Assembly (NCBI RefSeq): GCF_003340555.1
Contig: NZ_QPLJ01000035.1
Location: forward strand, 1 to 33,657
Reading direction: 5' to 3'
DNA: 33,657 nucleotides
From: Jannaschia formosa
GTDB taxonomy: Bacteria; Pseudomonadota; Alphaproteobacteria; Rhodobacterales; Rhodobacteraceae
Shown: piece by piece, positions 7,449 to 15,641 of the stretch
Position numbering within the stretch: position 1 is the first letter of the stretch
Layout of the letters: every line of letters starts with the position of its first letter
Program-made: the position numbers and the translations under genes
Notes under the pieces: generated by a model
What the model was told of the DNA's origin: nothing
Database searches by the model: none
Seen by the model: the letters and a program-made list of their open reading frames with translations, nothing else

Positions 7449-8741
7449 ATGACCACCACGACCCCAGACATGGCCTTCGCGGCCGCCCCGGCTGCCCGTG
7501 CGGCGCCGGTCGCGGGGGTGCGCGATCCGCGGCTGGACTTCTTCCGCGGGCTCGCGATGTTCATCATCCTCCTGGCCCACACGCCCGGCAACCCGTGGAC
7601 GCAGTGGATCCCGGCGCGGTTCGGCTTCTCGGACGCGACCGAGATCTTCGTCTTCTGCTCGGGCATGGCCTCGGCCATCGCCTTCGGTCGCAGCTTCGAC
7701 CGGTCGGGCTGGGTCCTCGGCACGGCGCGGGTCGGCTACCGGGTCTGGCAGATCTACTGGGCGCATATCGGGCTGTTCTTCGCGGTGGCCGCGTTCCTCG
7801 CTGCGCTCGACGCGACCGGCTGGTACGAGACCGTCTATATCGGCACGCTCAACCTGTGGAAGTTCTTCGAGGATCCGGCGCCCCAGCTGGTAGGGCTGGC
7901 CACGCTGACCTATGTGCCGAACTATTTCGACATCCTGCCCATGTACATGGTCGTGCTGGCGCTGATGCCGCTCTACATCGCGCTGGCGCGGGTGTCGCTG
8001 TGGCTGCTGGCGGCGGTGGTCCTGACGATCTGGGTTCTCGCGCAGGAGGCGTTCCTGACCTGGGCCGGGCTCGGCCACCTGTTCCTCGGCCTCCCGGCCG
8101 AGCCGTGGTCGGACCGCACCTGGTTCTTCAACCCGTTCGGGTGGCAGCTTCTGTTCTTCACCGGCTTCGCCTTCATGCGCGGCTGGCTCCCGGCGCCGCC
8201 GGTCCGGCCCTGGCTGATCGGCCTTGCCCTCGCCGTGGTGCTGGTGTCGTTCCTGCTGTCCAACGTGGGCTTCCGAATCTTCCAGACCGACTTGGTCCGC
8301 GACGCCTACATCGCGGCGACCGGCTGCGCCGAGACCGGCTTCGGCCGCTGCAACCCGGTCTTCGACTGGCGGCAGGACAATGCCGCCTGGTTCGACAAGT
8401 CCGCCTTCGCCCCGCTGCACTACCTCCACTTCCTCGCGCTCGCCTACCTGTTCTGGGCCGCGGCCGGGCAGGGCGGAGCGCGGCTGATCGCGACCGGGAC
8501 CGGCGCGGCCTCGGCGCTCTGGAACCGGGTGGTCGGCATCGTGATGAAGGTCGGCCAGCAGAGCCTCGCGGTCTTCATCTTCTCGATGTTCCTCGCCCGC
8601 GTGAACGGCTGGGCGATCGACGTCATCGGCGCAGGCGCGGGCCGCTGGGCGCTGGTCAACCTCGCGGGCTTCGCCCTGCTCGTCGCCTGCGCTTACGGGG
8701 CAGGCTGGTTCAAGTCCCAGCCGTGGAGGGCGAAGCGATGA
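7449..8741 (+). CDS. opgC: OpgC, glucan-modifying membrane acyltransferase
   Basis: A 430-residue integral membrane protein with about ten hydrophobic segments, matching the OpgC family (related to acyltransferase 3). Near the N-terminus DPRLDFFRGLAMFIILLAHT carries the family R-x-x-D-F-x-R-G-L pattern, and EIFVFCSGMASAIAFG follows. OpgC transfers an acyl group such as succinyl to osmoregulated periplasmic glucans at the inner membrane. The next two genes encode the glucan processing and polymerising proteins. Its stop overlaps the opgG start as ATGA. A recognisable Shine-Dalgarno sequence is weak, which fits translation coupled to the upstream TPR gene. Confidence 0.88.
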   Translation: MTTTTPDMAFAAAPAARAAPVAGVRDPRLDFFRGLAMFIILLAHTPGNPWTQWIPARFGFSDATEIFVFCSGMASAIAFGRSFDRSGWVLGTARVGYRVWQIYWAHIGLFFAVAAFLAALDATGWYETVYIGTLNLWKFFEDPAPQLVGLATLTYVPNYFDILPMYMVVLALMPLYIALARVSLWLLAAVVLTIWVLAQEAFLTWAGLGHLFLGLPAEPWSDRTWFFNPFGWQLLFFTGFAFMRGWLPAPPVRPWLIGLALAVVLVSFLLSNVGFRIFQTDLVRDAYIAATGCAETGFGRCNPVFDWRQDNAAWFDKSAFAPLHYLHFLALAYLFWAAAGQGGARLIATGTGAASALWNRVVGIVMKVGQQSLAVFIFSMFLARVNGWAIDVIGAGAGRWALVNLAGFALLVACAYGAGWFKSQPWRAKR

Positions 8742-10249
8742 ATCGCCGTGCGTTCCTGATGTCCAGCGTCGCGCTCCTGGCGCTGCCCGCGCGGGCCGAC
8801 ATGCCCCGCCTCCTGTCGTCGGAGCCCTTCGGCCCCGACACCGTCCGCGCGCTGGCCAGGGACCGTGCCGCGCGGCCCTTCATGCTGCGCGATCCGGTGC
8901 CGCAGGCCTGGCAGGACCTGACCTACGACCAGTATCGCAAGATCTGGTTCAACACCTCCAAGGCGGTCTGGGCCGGGGCCGATCTGGGCTTCGAGATGGA
9001 CCTGTTCCATCCCGGCCTCTACTTCCCCCGCGCGGTCGAGATCGACGTCGTGCAGGGCGACACGGCCCACCGGCTCGCCTTCGACTATTCGCTCTTCGAC
9101 AAGACCGACATGGCGCCGGAGCTGCCGCTGGACGAGACAATGGGCTATTCCGGCCTGCGCCTGCGCCATCGCTTCCCGGACGAGCAGAACTACCGCGAAT
9201 TCTGCGTCTTCCAGGGCGCCAGCTACTTCCGCGCCATCGGCGCCGCGCAGGCCTACGGGCTGTCTGCGCGCGGCCTCGCGCTGCGCACCGGCGACGCCGA
9301 GGGCGAGGAGTTCCCGGATTTCGTCCAGCTCTGGGCCGAGGAGCCGGTGCCCGGCGATGACGCGATCACGCTCCACGCGCTGCTCGACAGCCCCTCGGTC
9401 GCGGGCGCCTACCGCTTCGTCATCCGCCCCGGCGCGGCCTGCGAGATGGAGGTCGAGGCCACGCTCTACCCGCGCGTCGATCTCGACCATGTCGGAATCG
9501 CGCCGCTGACCTCGATGTTCCTCTACGACCAGACCAACCGCCCGCGCTTCGACGACTTCCGCCCCGCCATCCACGACAGCGACGGGCTGCTGATGTGGAA
9601 CGGCAACGGCGAGATGCTCTGGCGCCAGCTCGCCAATCCGGTCGCGCTGCAGGTGTCGAGCTTCATCGACGACGCCCCGCGCGGCTTCGGGCTGATGCAG
9701 CGCGCCGGCCGCCTCTCGGACTTCGCCGACCTCGAGGCCAACTACCACCTCCGCCCCTCGCTCTGGATCGAGCCCGGGGAGGACTGGGGCCGCGGCGTCG
9801 TCCGACTGGTCGAGATCCCGTCCGACCGGGAGATCTACGACAACATCGTCGCTTACTGGCGGCCCCGCGACCCGCTGCCCGCCGGGCAGGAGGCGCGCTT
9901 CTCCTACCGCATGACCTGGGGCGACGCCGCACGCCGGCGCCGCGACGTGGCCCGCGTGCTCGATACCCATCTGGGCCGCAACTTCGAAGGCGACCGCTGG
10001 CTCGCCGCCATCGACTTCGCCCCGCACGAGGCGCTGGAGGGCGACCTTGCCGGGATCGCGATCCAGATCGCCTCCGGCAGCAGCGACGTCTCCGACGGCA
10101 CCCTTCAGCGCAACCCCGAGACCGGAGGCCTGCGCCTCGCCTTCACCTTCGACCCGGGCACCGCCCCCCTGTCGGAGCTGCGCGCCGAGCTTCGGCGCGA
10201 CGGCCGGCAGGTCTCCGAGGTCTGGCTCTACCGATGGACCGCCGCTTGA
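8738..10249 (+). CDS. opgG: OpgG/OpgD-type periplasmic glucan biosynthesis protein
   Basis: A 503-residue periplasmic protein covering the whole MdoG domain. Recognisable segments include YDQYRKIWFN, FHPGLYFPRAVEIDVVQG, YSGLRLRHRFPDEQNYREF and FQGASYFRAIG, then PLTSMFLYDQTNRPRFDDFR, MWNGNGEMLWRQL and NYHLRPSLWIEP. OpgG and OpgD shape the linear glucan backbone in the periplasm. The N-terminal MNRRAFLMSSVALLALPARA has a twin-arginine RRxFL motif and an ARA cleavage site, so export is probably by Tat, as for E. coli OpgD. It overlaps opgC by 4 bases and opgH by 16. A GGAGGG site lies eight bases upstream. Confidence 0.92.
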   Translation: MNRRAFLMSSVALLALPARADMPRLLSSEPFGPDTVRALARDRAARPFMLRDPVPQAWQDLTYDQYRKIWFNTSKAVWAGADLGFEMDLFHPGLYFPRAVEIDVVQGDTAHRLAFDYSLFDKTDMAPELPLDETMGYSGLRLRHRFPDEQNYREFCVFQGASYFRAIGAAQAYGLSARGLALRTGDAEGEEFPDFVQLWAEEPVPGDDAITLHALLDSPSVAGAYRFVIRPGAACEMEVEATLYPRVDLDHVGIAPLTSMFLYDQTNRPRFDDFRPAIHDSDGLLMWNGNGEMLWRQLANPVALQVSSFIDDAPRGFGLMQRAGRLSDFADLEANYHLRPSLWIEPGEDWGRGVVRLVEIPSDREIYDNIVAYWRPRDPLPAGQEARFSYRMTWGDAARRRRDVARVLDTHLGRNFEGDRWLAAIDFAPHEALEGDLAGIAIQIASGSSDVSDGTLQRNPETGGLRLAFTFDPGTAPLSELRAELRRDGRQVSEVWLYRWTAA

Positions 10250-12081
10250 CGCCTTCCGTGCCCCCTCCGGCCCCGCTGGCCCATCCGCGCCAGGACCTGT
10301 CGCGCCGCTTCCGGGACCACGCCGCGCCGGGCGTCCTGCGCGATCCGGCGGCGCTTGTCTGGCGCGCCGCGGTCTTCACCCCCGCGGCGCTGGCCACGGG
10401 CGCGCTGCTCTGGGCGTTCCTCGCCTGGTTCGCGACCGACGGCACCTCCTGGGCCGAGGCGCTGCTGGCGGCGCTGATCGGCGTCGGCTTCTTCTGGATC
10501 GCGCTCACCTTCGCGACCGTCCTCGGCGGCGCCTGGTCGATGACCCGGCGTCCTGTGGAAGAGACGGCCGCCGCCGCCCCGCTCGACGTCGCGCTCCTGA
10601 TCCCCGTCTACGAGGAGGCGCCCTGGGACGTCTTCGGCAACGCCGGCGCCATGCTCGAGACGCTCGACCAGGCCCGCAGCGCCCATCGCTTCTCGCTCTA
10701 CATCCTGTCCGACACCCGCGACCCCGCCCGTGCCGCGCAGGAAGAGGCGGCGTGGCGCGCCCTCCGCGACCGGCTGCCCGGCGCGACCGTCTGGTATCGC
10801 CGCCGCGCCGAGAACACCGACCGCAAGGTCGGCAATCTCGCCCAATGGGTCGAGACCTGGGGCGGCGGCCACGAGGCCATGCTGGTCCTCGACGCCGACA
10901 GCCTGATGAGCGCGCGCGCCATCGTGGCCCTTGCCGACGGGCTGTCGCGCGATCCGGGGGCGGGGCTGATCCAGTCCTTCCCGCAACTCATCGGCGCCCG
11001 CACGCTCTTCGCCCGCGCCCAGCAATTCGCCAACGCGATCTACGGCGTGGCGCTCGCCGAGGGCCTCGCCCGCTGGACCGGGCGCGAGGGCAACTACTGG
11101 GGCCACAACGCCATCATCCGCATCGCCGCCTTCGCCAGCAGCGCGGGCCTGCCGCGGCTGCGCGCCCGGGGCGGCGACCGGCTGATCCTCAGCCACGATT
11201 TCGTCGAGGCGGGCCTTCTGCGCCGCGCCGGCTGGTCGGTGCGCTTCCTGCCGCGCGTGCAGGGCAGCTATGAAGAGACGCCGCCCTCCCTCGTCGACCA
11301 CGTTCTGCGCGACCGGCGCTGGTGCCGGGGCAACATCCAGCATCTGGGCCTTCTCGGCACGCGCGGCTTCCATGCTCTGTCGCGCTTCCACCTGTTCCAC
11401 GGCGCGGTCGGCTACCTGCTCTCGCCCCTCTGGTTCCTGCTTCTGCTGCTCTGGGTGGCGGTCGGGGTCGATGCCGAGCGCTCGGTCATCAACTACTTCT
11501 CGCCCGAGAACCCGACCCTGCCGAACTGGCCCGAGATGTCGCCGGTCAACCATGTCTGGCTGATGCTGGTCCTCTACGCGCTGCTGCTCGCGCCGAAGCT
11601 GATCGGCGCGGCGGCGTTGCTCGCCACCGGCACCAGGCTCGCGCGGGTCGGCGGGGCAGGGCGGTTCGGGCTGTCGATCCTGCTCGAGATCCTGGTGTCG
11701 ATCGCCTACGCGCCGATCATGATGGTGCAGCAGACGCTGGCCGTGATCTCGGCGCTGGCCGGCCGCCCGCTCGACTGGACGCCGCAGCAGCGCAGCGGGG
11801 GCCGCTACGGATGGCCGGTGCTGCTGCGCTTCCACGCGGTCGAGACGGGGCTGGGCCTCGCGCTCGCGCTCGGGATGTGGACCGGCTTCGTCTCGTTCTG
11901 GCTCCTCCCGGTGATGCTGAGCCTGCTCTGCGCGGCACCGCTCAGCCGTCTCTCGGCGCGGCCCTCGCCCGGAACTCTCGCGACACCGCAGGAACTCCGC
12001 GCCCCGCTCGTCGTCACCCGCGCTCACCGCTGGCGGGCAGAACTGCACGAGGCTCTGACGCGCGCGATCCCGGCGGAGTAG
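10234..12081 (+). CDS. opgH: OpgH, glucans biosynthesis glucosyltransferase
   Basis: A 615-residue inner-membrane GT2 glucosyltransferase that polymerises UDP-glucose into periplasmic glucan. Visible motifs are LIPVYEEAPWDVFGN and LYILSDTRDP, the metal-binding D-x-D in VLDADSLM, LSHDFVEAGLLRRAGW (catalytic Asp region) and DHVLRDRRWCRGNIQHLGLL (QxxRW-equivalent). Hydrophobic helices flank the catalytic domain at about 40-90 and 385-560. It is much shorter than E. coli OpgH: the N-terminal cytoplasmic region ahead of the first helix is only about 35 residues. The FtsZ-binding extension of E. coli OpgH is therefore absent. Translation starts within the opgG end. Its stop is separated by a single base from the stop of the convergent esterase gene. 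Confidence 0.92.
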   Translation: MDRRLTPSVPPPAPLAHPRQDLSRRFRDHAAPGVLRDPAALVWRAAVFTPAALATGALLWAFLAWFATDGTSWAEALLAALIGVGFFWIALTFATVLGGAWSMTRRPVEETAAAAPLDVALLIPVYEEAPWDVFGNAGAMLETLDQARSAHRFSLYILSDTRDPARAAQEEAAWRALRDRLPGATVWYRRRAENTDRKVGNLAQWVETWGGGHEAMLVLDADSLMSARAIVALADGLSRDPGAGLIQSFPQLIGARTLFARAQQFANAIYGVALAEGLARWTGREGNYWGHNAIIRIAAFASSAGLPRLRARGGDRLILSHDFVEAGLLRRAGWSVRFLPRVQGSYEETPPSLVDHVLRDRRWCRGNIQHLGLLGTRGFHALSRFHLFHGAVGYLLSPLWFLLLLLWVAVGVDAERSVINYFSPENPTLPNWPEMSPVNHVWLMLVLYALLLAPKLIGAAALLATGTRLARVGGAGRFGLSILLEILVSIAYAPIMMVQQTLAVISALAGRPLDWTPQQRSGGRYGWPVLLRFHAVETGLGLALALGMWTGFVSFWLLPVMLSLLCAAPLSRLSARPSPGTLATPQELRAPLVVTRAHRWRAELHEALTRAIPAE

Positions 12082-12082
12082 G

Positions 12083-12904
12083 CTAGCCCTCCAGCCCCTC
12101 GAACCAGTCTAGCATCATCTCCGCCCAGCCCGACGGCACGCCATGCCCGCCCGGAAACAGCGCAAGCTCCAGCGCCGAGCCGGGCGCGCAGTCCCAGCGG
12201 CGGCGCAGGAACTGGCCCGTCTCGTCGTAGCCGTCCGGGTTGTCCCACGCACACCCGTTGGCCCGCCGGAACAAGGCCAGCCCCTCGAAGATGTCGCCCT
12301 GCGCAACGGCCCCTCCGCCCAGCGGGCGGCCCTCCAGCGGGACGGTCGCATCGCGCCATCCATGAGTCTGGAACAGCCGGACCGGCCCGGCGCAACCCTC
12401 GGGATGGGGCCGCCAGAACCCGCCCGAGACGGGCGCCCAGGCGGCGAAGGCGCCAGGGTCGCGGCAGGCCTGATAGACGACCTGGAACGCCCCGTTCGAG
12501 AACCCGGCCAGGATCACCCGCTCCGGGTCGACGCCGTGCCGTGCCGCATCCGCGACCACGTCCCGCAGGAACGCATCCTCGTCGCGCCGGTCGGCGCCCG
12601 GCTCCCCACGGAAATCCCAGCGCAGGCCGCCGCGGCCCGGGCGCGGCTGGCCGTCCGGAGCGAGGAAGGCATAGCCGCGCGCGGTGATCGCCTCGATCAT
12701 CCCGCGCTGCCGCATCGTCCCCTCGCCGGAACCGCCGAAGCCGTGCAGGAACACGACCGCGGGCACCGGCCCGTCCGGCGACGGGGGCAGGGCGATGTAG
12801 TAGCGCCCGTTCTCGAGGGTGCAGGCGCCCTCGGCGCCGCACCCCTCCTGCGCCTGGACCGGCGAGGCCAGGGCCAGCAGCGCGGCGAGAAGAAGCCGCC
12901 TCAC
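12083..12904 (-). CDS. Secreted PHB-depolymerase-like (LpqC-type) alpha/beta-hydrolase
   Basis: A 273-residue exported esterase. The GTG start at 12904 gives the signal peptide MRRLLLAALLALASPVQA. The mature part shows the oxyanion-hole region VVFLHGFGGSGEG, the nucleophile Ser136 in GFSNGAF, a probable catalytic Asp in HGWRDATVP and His in FPGGHGVPSG. The family includes polyhydroxybutyrate depolymerases, feruloyl esterases and LpqC, so the substrate is uncertain. It lies downstream of the rhodanese gene and overlaps it as GTGA, hence translational coupling. The mature N-terminus has two Cys (EGCGAEGACTL) that may form a disulfide. The gene ends one base from opgH. Confidence 0.85.
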   Translation of the reverse strand: MRRLLLAALLALASPVQAQEGCGAEGACTLENGRYYIALPPSPDGPVPAVVFLHGFGGSGEGTMRQRGMIEAITARGYAFLAPDGQPRPGRGGLRWDFRGEPGADRRDEDAFLRDVVADAARHGVDPERVILAGFSNGAFQVVYQACRDPGAFAAWAPVSGGFWRPHPEGCAGPVRLFQTHGWRDATVPLEGRPLGGGAVAQGDIFEGLALFRRANGCAWDNPDGYDETGQFLRRRWDCAPGSALELALFPGGHGVPSGWAEMMLDWFEGLEG

Positions 12905-13365
12905 GGCCGCACGACCGGCAGGTCCCGCGCCAGCCAGCCCGGCCCGGCGGCAGAGCCCAGCATCCCCTCCGGCACGTCGACGATCCGGGTGAACCCGGCC
13001 TCGGCCAGCCGCGCGCTCATCCGGTCGGATCGCACCCCGCGCGCGCAGATCAGGGCGACGGGCGCGTCGCGCCCGCCGTCCACGATCCCCGACAGGGCGG
13101 CGACGAAATCGCCCCGCCGCATGTCGAGCGGATGCGCCCCCGCGGCGATGCCGGTCTCGGCCCATTCGTCCGGCCGCCGGATGTCGATCAGGGTGATCTC
13201 GCCCGCCTGCACCGCCTCGAGCAGGGCGTCCGCGGCGATCTCGTCGCCCGCGAAGTGGTCGCGCCGCGAGAGGGCATAGCCCCCGGCGGCCAGGGCCACC
13301 AGCCCGACACCCCCGCCCAGCAGCAGCGCGCGGCGCGTCGGGCGCGTCTCGATCGGTCCTGCCAT
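12901..13365 (-). CDS. Membrane-anchored or exported rhodanese-domain protein
   Basis: A 154-residue protein with an N-terminal hydrophobic segment (TRRALLLGGGVGLVALAAGG, residues 10-29). A twin Arg before it suggests a Tat signal or membrane anchor. One rhodanese domain follows, with ITLIDIRRPDEWAETGI as the entry motif and the active loop CARGVRS with a catalytic Cys. Rhodanese domains carry persulfide sulfur or bind sulfur species. A single exported domain could act in periplasmic sulfur or redox handling, but the substrate is unknown. AAGGAG lies nine bases upstream of the ATG. It is the first gene of a two-gene unit with the LpqC-type esterase and is divergent from cheD across 137 bases. 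Confidence 0.85.
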   Translation of the reverse strand: MAGPIETRPTRRALLLGGGVGLVALAAGGYALSRRDHFAGDEIAADALLEAVQAGEITLIDIRRPDEWAETGIAAGAHPLDMRRGDFVAALSGIVDGGRDAPVALICARGVRSDRMSARLAEAGFTRIVDVPEGMLGSAAGPGWLARDLPVVRP

Positions 13366-13502
13366 GTCGCCTCGCTCCTTCTCGGCTCCTGCCTAACCGG
13401 AGGCCACGCGCGGCAGAAGTCACGTCCCCGTGACGCCGGGGAAGTTAATTGTTTCTTTAGCCGGACCTGCCAGATCTCCGGGACGGACAGACGGAGGCGG
13501 CG

Positions 13503-14042
13503 ATGATCGCGAAAGCAGGGGCAGCCCGATCCGTGGTCGGGGGAAGCAACCCCGTCGAGGTAGGGCAGGGCCAGCTTGCCGTCAGCGACGACCCCGCGGT
13601 CGAGATGGTCGCGACGCTCGGCTCCTGCATCTCGGTCTGCCTCTGGGCGCCGCGCTTCGGCTGCGGCGGCATGAACCACATCTTCCGCAGCGTCTCGCCG
13701 GGCCCGATGGGCGACGCCGCCGTCGTGGCCGAGGTCGAGCGGCTGGTCAACGCGCTGATGCGGCTGGGCGTGCCGCGCAGCGAGATGAAGGCGCGCGTGA
13801 CCGGGGGCGCTCAGGTCCTGCTGCGCGGGCGTGGCCACGGGCTCGCCATCGGCGAGGCCTGCCTCAACTACCTGACGGTGGAGGGGTTCGAGATCGTCGG
13901 CGTCTCGGTCGGCGGCGAACGTGCCCGCCGCATCCGCTTCCACCCGGTCAGCGGCCAGCTCGTCGTCGGCCTCATGGCCGAGATCCGGACCCCCGACGAT
14001 CCCGGCCCGGAGGGCAGCGGCAACGCGCCGGAGATGTTCTGA
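13503..14042 (+). CDS. cheD: CheD, chemoreceptor glutamine deamidase
   Basis: A 179-residue CheD. The family core is present: VATLGSCISVCLW holds the catalytic Cys42 and GCGGMNHIF holds His59, the same 17-residue spacing as Cys27/His44 in Thermotoga CheD. KARVTGGAQVL and the conserved C-terminal half follow. CheD deamidates glutamines on methyl-accepting chemotaxis proteins and in some bacteria is controlled by CheC. No other che, mcp or flagellar gene is in the window, so it acts on receptors encoded elsewhere. A good GGAGG site at 13494-13498 supports the start. About 200 bases with no visible gene separate it from urtA. Confidence 0.92.
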   Translation: MIAKAGAARSVVGGSNPVEVGQGQLAVSDDPAVEMVATLGSCISVCLWAPRFGCGGMNHIFRSVSPGPMGDAAVVAEVERLVNALMRLGVPRSEMKARVTGGAQVLLRGRGHGLAIGEACLNYLTVEGFEIVGVSVGGERARRIRFHPVSGQLVVGLMAEIRTPDDPGPEGSGNAPEMF

Positions 14043-14245
14043 CCGCCCGCCCGGAGCCGTGTCTGCGCCGTCCCCGCACCCCCCGCCGCTCGCCCGCTGC
14101 CCGAATCTGCACCGCGCGCCCCCCATTCCGCCCGGAATCAAAGCAACGCCTGCACGCCCCCCGCTTCCCACCGGCCGGGCCATTGGCCCTCCCGCAAGCC
14201 CACGACAACGTGCCCGGGCGTTAACCAAGCTGGGACGAGAGACCT

Positions 14246-15526
14246 ATGAACCGCACCTCCCTTACTGCCATCGCGCTGACCCTGGGCGCCGCGCCCGCCT
14301 TCGCGGACGGGCATGTGTCCTGTCCCGTGAAGGTCGGCGTCCTGCACTCACTGTCTGGCACGATGGCCATTTCCGAGACCACGCTGAAGGACACGGTCGA
14401 GATGCTGGTCGACATCCAGAACGAGAAGGGCGGCCTGCTCGGCTGCGAGATCGAGGCGGTCGTGGTCGACCCCGCCTCGGACTGGCCGCTCTTCGCCGAG
14501 AAGGCGCGCGAGCTGATCGCCGACGAGGGCGTCGACGTGATCTTCGGCTCCTGGACCTCGGTCAGCCGCAAGTCCACGCTCCCCGTCCTCGAGGAACTCA
14601 ACGGCCTGATGTTCTACCCCGTCCAGTACGAGGGCGAGGAAAGCTCCAAGAACGTCTTCTACACCGGCGCCGCACCGAACCAGCAGGCGATCCCCGCGGT
14701 CGACTACTTCCTGGAGGAGCTGGGGGTGGAGCGGTTCGCCCTGCTCGGCACCGACTACGTCTATCCGCGTACCACGAACCAGATCCTCGAAGCCTACCTG
14801 AAGTCGAAAGGCATCGCGGAGGAGGACATCTTCGTCAACTACACGCCCTTCAGCCACAGCGACTGGGCGACCATCGTGGGTGACGTGGTCGAGATGTCCG
14901 AGGACGGGCGCCAGGTCGGCGTGATCTCCACCATCAACGGCGACGCCAATGTCGGCTTCTACAAGGAACTGGCCGCCGCGCAGGTCTCGGCCGACGACAT
15001 CCCCGTCGTCGCCTTCTCGGTCGGCGAGGAGGAACTGAGCGGCCTCGACACCTCCGACCTCGTCGGCCACCTCGCCGCCTGGAACTACTTCCAGTCCGCC
15101 GAGACCGAGGCGAACGAGGAATTCGTCGCCATGTGGAAGGACCGCATGGGCGAGGACCGCGTGACCAACGACCCGATGGAGGCCCACTACATCGGCTTCA
15201 ACATGTGGGTGAACGCCGTCACCGAGGCCGGGACCACCGATGTCGATGCCGTGCGCGAGGCGATGTACGGCCAGGAATTCCCGAACCTGACCGGCGGCAC
15301 CGCCGTCATGCTGCCGAACCACCACCTGACCAAGCCGGTGCTGATCGGCGAGATCACCGAGGACGGGCAGTTCGACATCGTCTCCCAGACCGAGGAAGTG
15401 GCGGGCGACGCCTGGACCGACCACCTGCCCGAGTCGGCCAAGCTGACTTCGGATTGGCCGGGCCTCGGCTGCGGGATGTACAACACCGAGACCGAGACCT
15501 GCGTGCAGATCCAGTCGAACTACTGA
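14246..15526 (+). CDS. urtA: UrtA, urea ABC transporter substrate-binding protein
   Basis: A 426-residue periplasmic binding protein of the amide/urea group. A signal peptide at residues 1-21 ends ...APAFADG. Family-specific segments are VKVGVLHSLSGTMAISETTL, DPASDWPLFAEKARELI, FGSWTSVSRKSTLPVLEELN and LMFYPVQYEGEESSKNVFYT, then GTDYVYPRTTN and the C-terminal LPNHHLTKPVLIGEI. It binds urea and hands it to the UrtBC permease. It heads urtABCDE, whose expression in relatives is induced by nitrogen limitation. No NtrC or sigma-54 site was convincingly visible upstream. The gap to urtB (115 bases) is filled by inverted repeats. Confidence 0.95.
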   Translation: MNRTSLTAIALTLGAAPAFADGHVSCPVKVGVLHSLSGTMAISETTLKDTVEMLVDIQNEKGGLLGCEIEAVVVDPASDWPLFAEKARELIADEGVDVIFGSWTSVSRKSTLPVLEELNGLMFYPVQYEGEESSKNVFYTGAAPNQQAIPAVDYFLEELGVERFALLGTDYVYPRTTNQILEAYLKSKGIAEEDIFVNYTPFSHSDWATIVGDVVEMSEDGRQVGVISTINGDANVGFYKELAAAQVSADDIPVVAFSVGEEELSGLDTSDLVGHLAAWNYFQSAETEANEEFVAMWKDRMGEDRVTNDPMEAHYIGFNMWVNAVTEAGTTDVDAVREAMYGQEFPNLTGGTAVMLPNHHLTKPVLIGEITEDGQFDIVSQTEEVAGDAWTDHLPESAKLTSDWPGLGCGMYNTETETCVQIQSNY

Positions 15527-15532
15527 CGGTCC

Positions 15533-15622
15533 GGGCGGCCCCGCGAGGTCGCCCCCACCGCCATCCCGCGTGGACGCCTCTCCACCCTGCGCCGCTTCAG
15601 CAGGGGGGCGATGCGTCCACGC
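15533..15622 (+). promoter_or_regulatory. Paired stem-loops in the urtA-urtB spacer
   Basis: Seven bases after the urtA stop, GGGCGGCC (15533-15540) pairs with GGTCGCCC (15547-15554) around a six-base loop. Further on, GCGTGGACGC (15568-15577) is perfectly complementary to GCGTCCACGC (15613-15622). Within that lies an inner stem, CCCTGC (15585-15590) with GCAGGG (15600-15605). Neither structure is followed by a T-run. In binding-protein operons such spacer hairpins usually protect the upstream message from 3' exonucleases and give more binding protein than permease. Confidence 0.6.
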
Positions 15623-15641
15623 TCCCCCTGCCGGAGCTTCC

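Noticed and set aside
10228-12048. 606-codon minus-strand open frame opposite opgH
   Set aside because: The translation is a repetitive Arg/Glu/Gln/Gly mix typical of the antisense of a GC-rich gene. opgH on the other strand has all family motifs.
14165-14245. Sigma-54 promoter ahead of urtA
   Set aside because: TTGGCCCTCCCGCA looks suggestive, but the GG and GC elements are seven bases apart instead of ten, so it does not fit a -24/-12 promoter.
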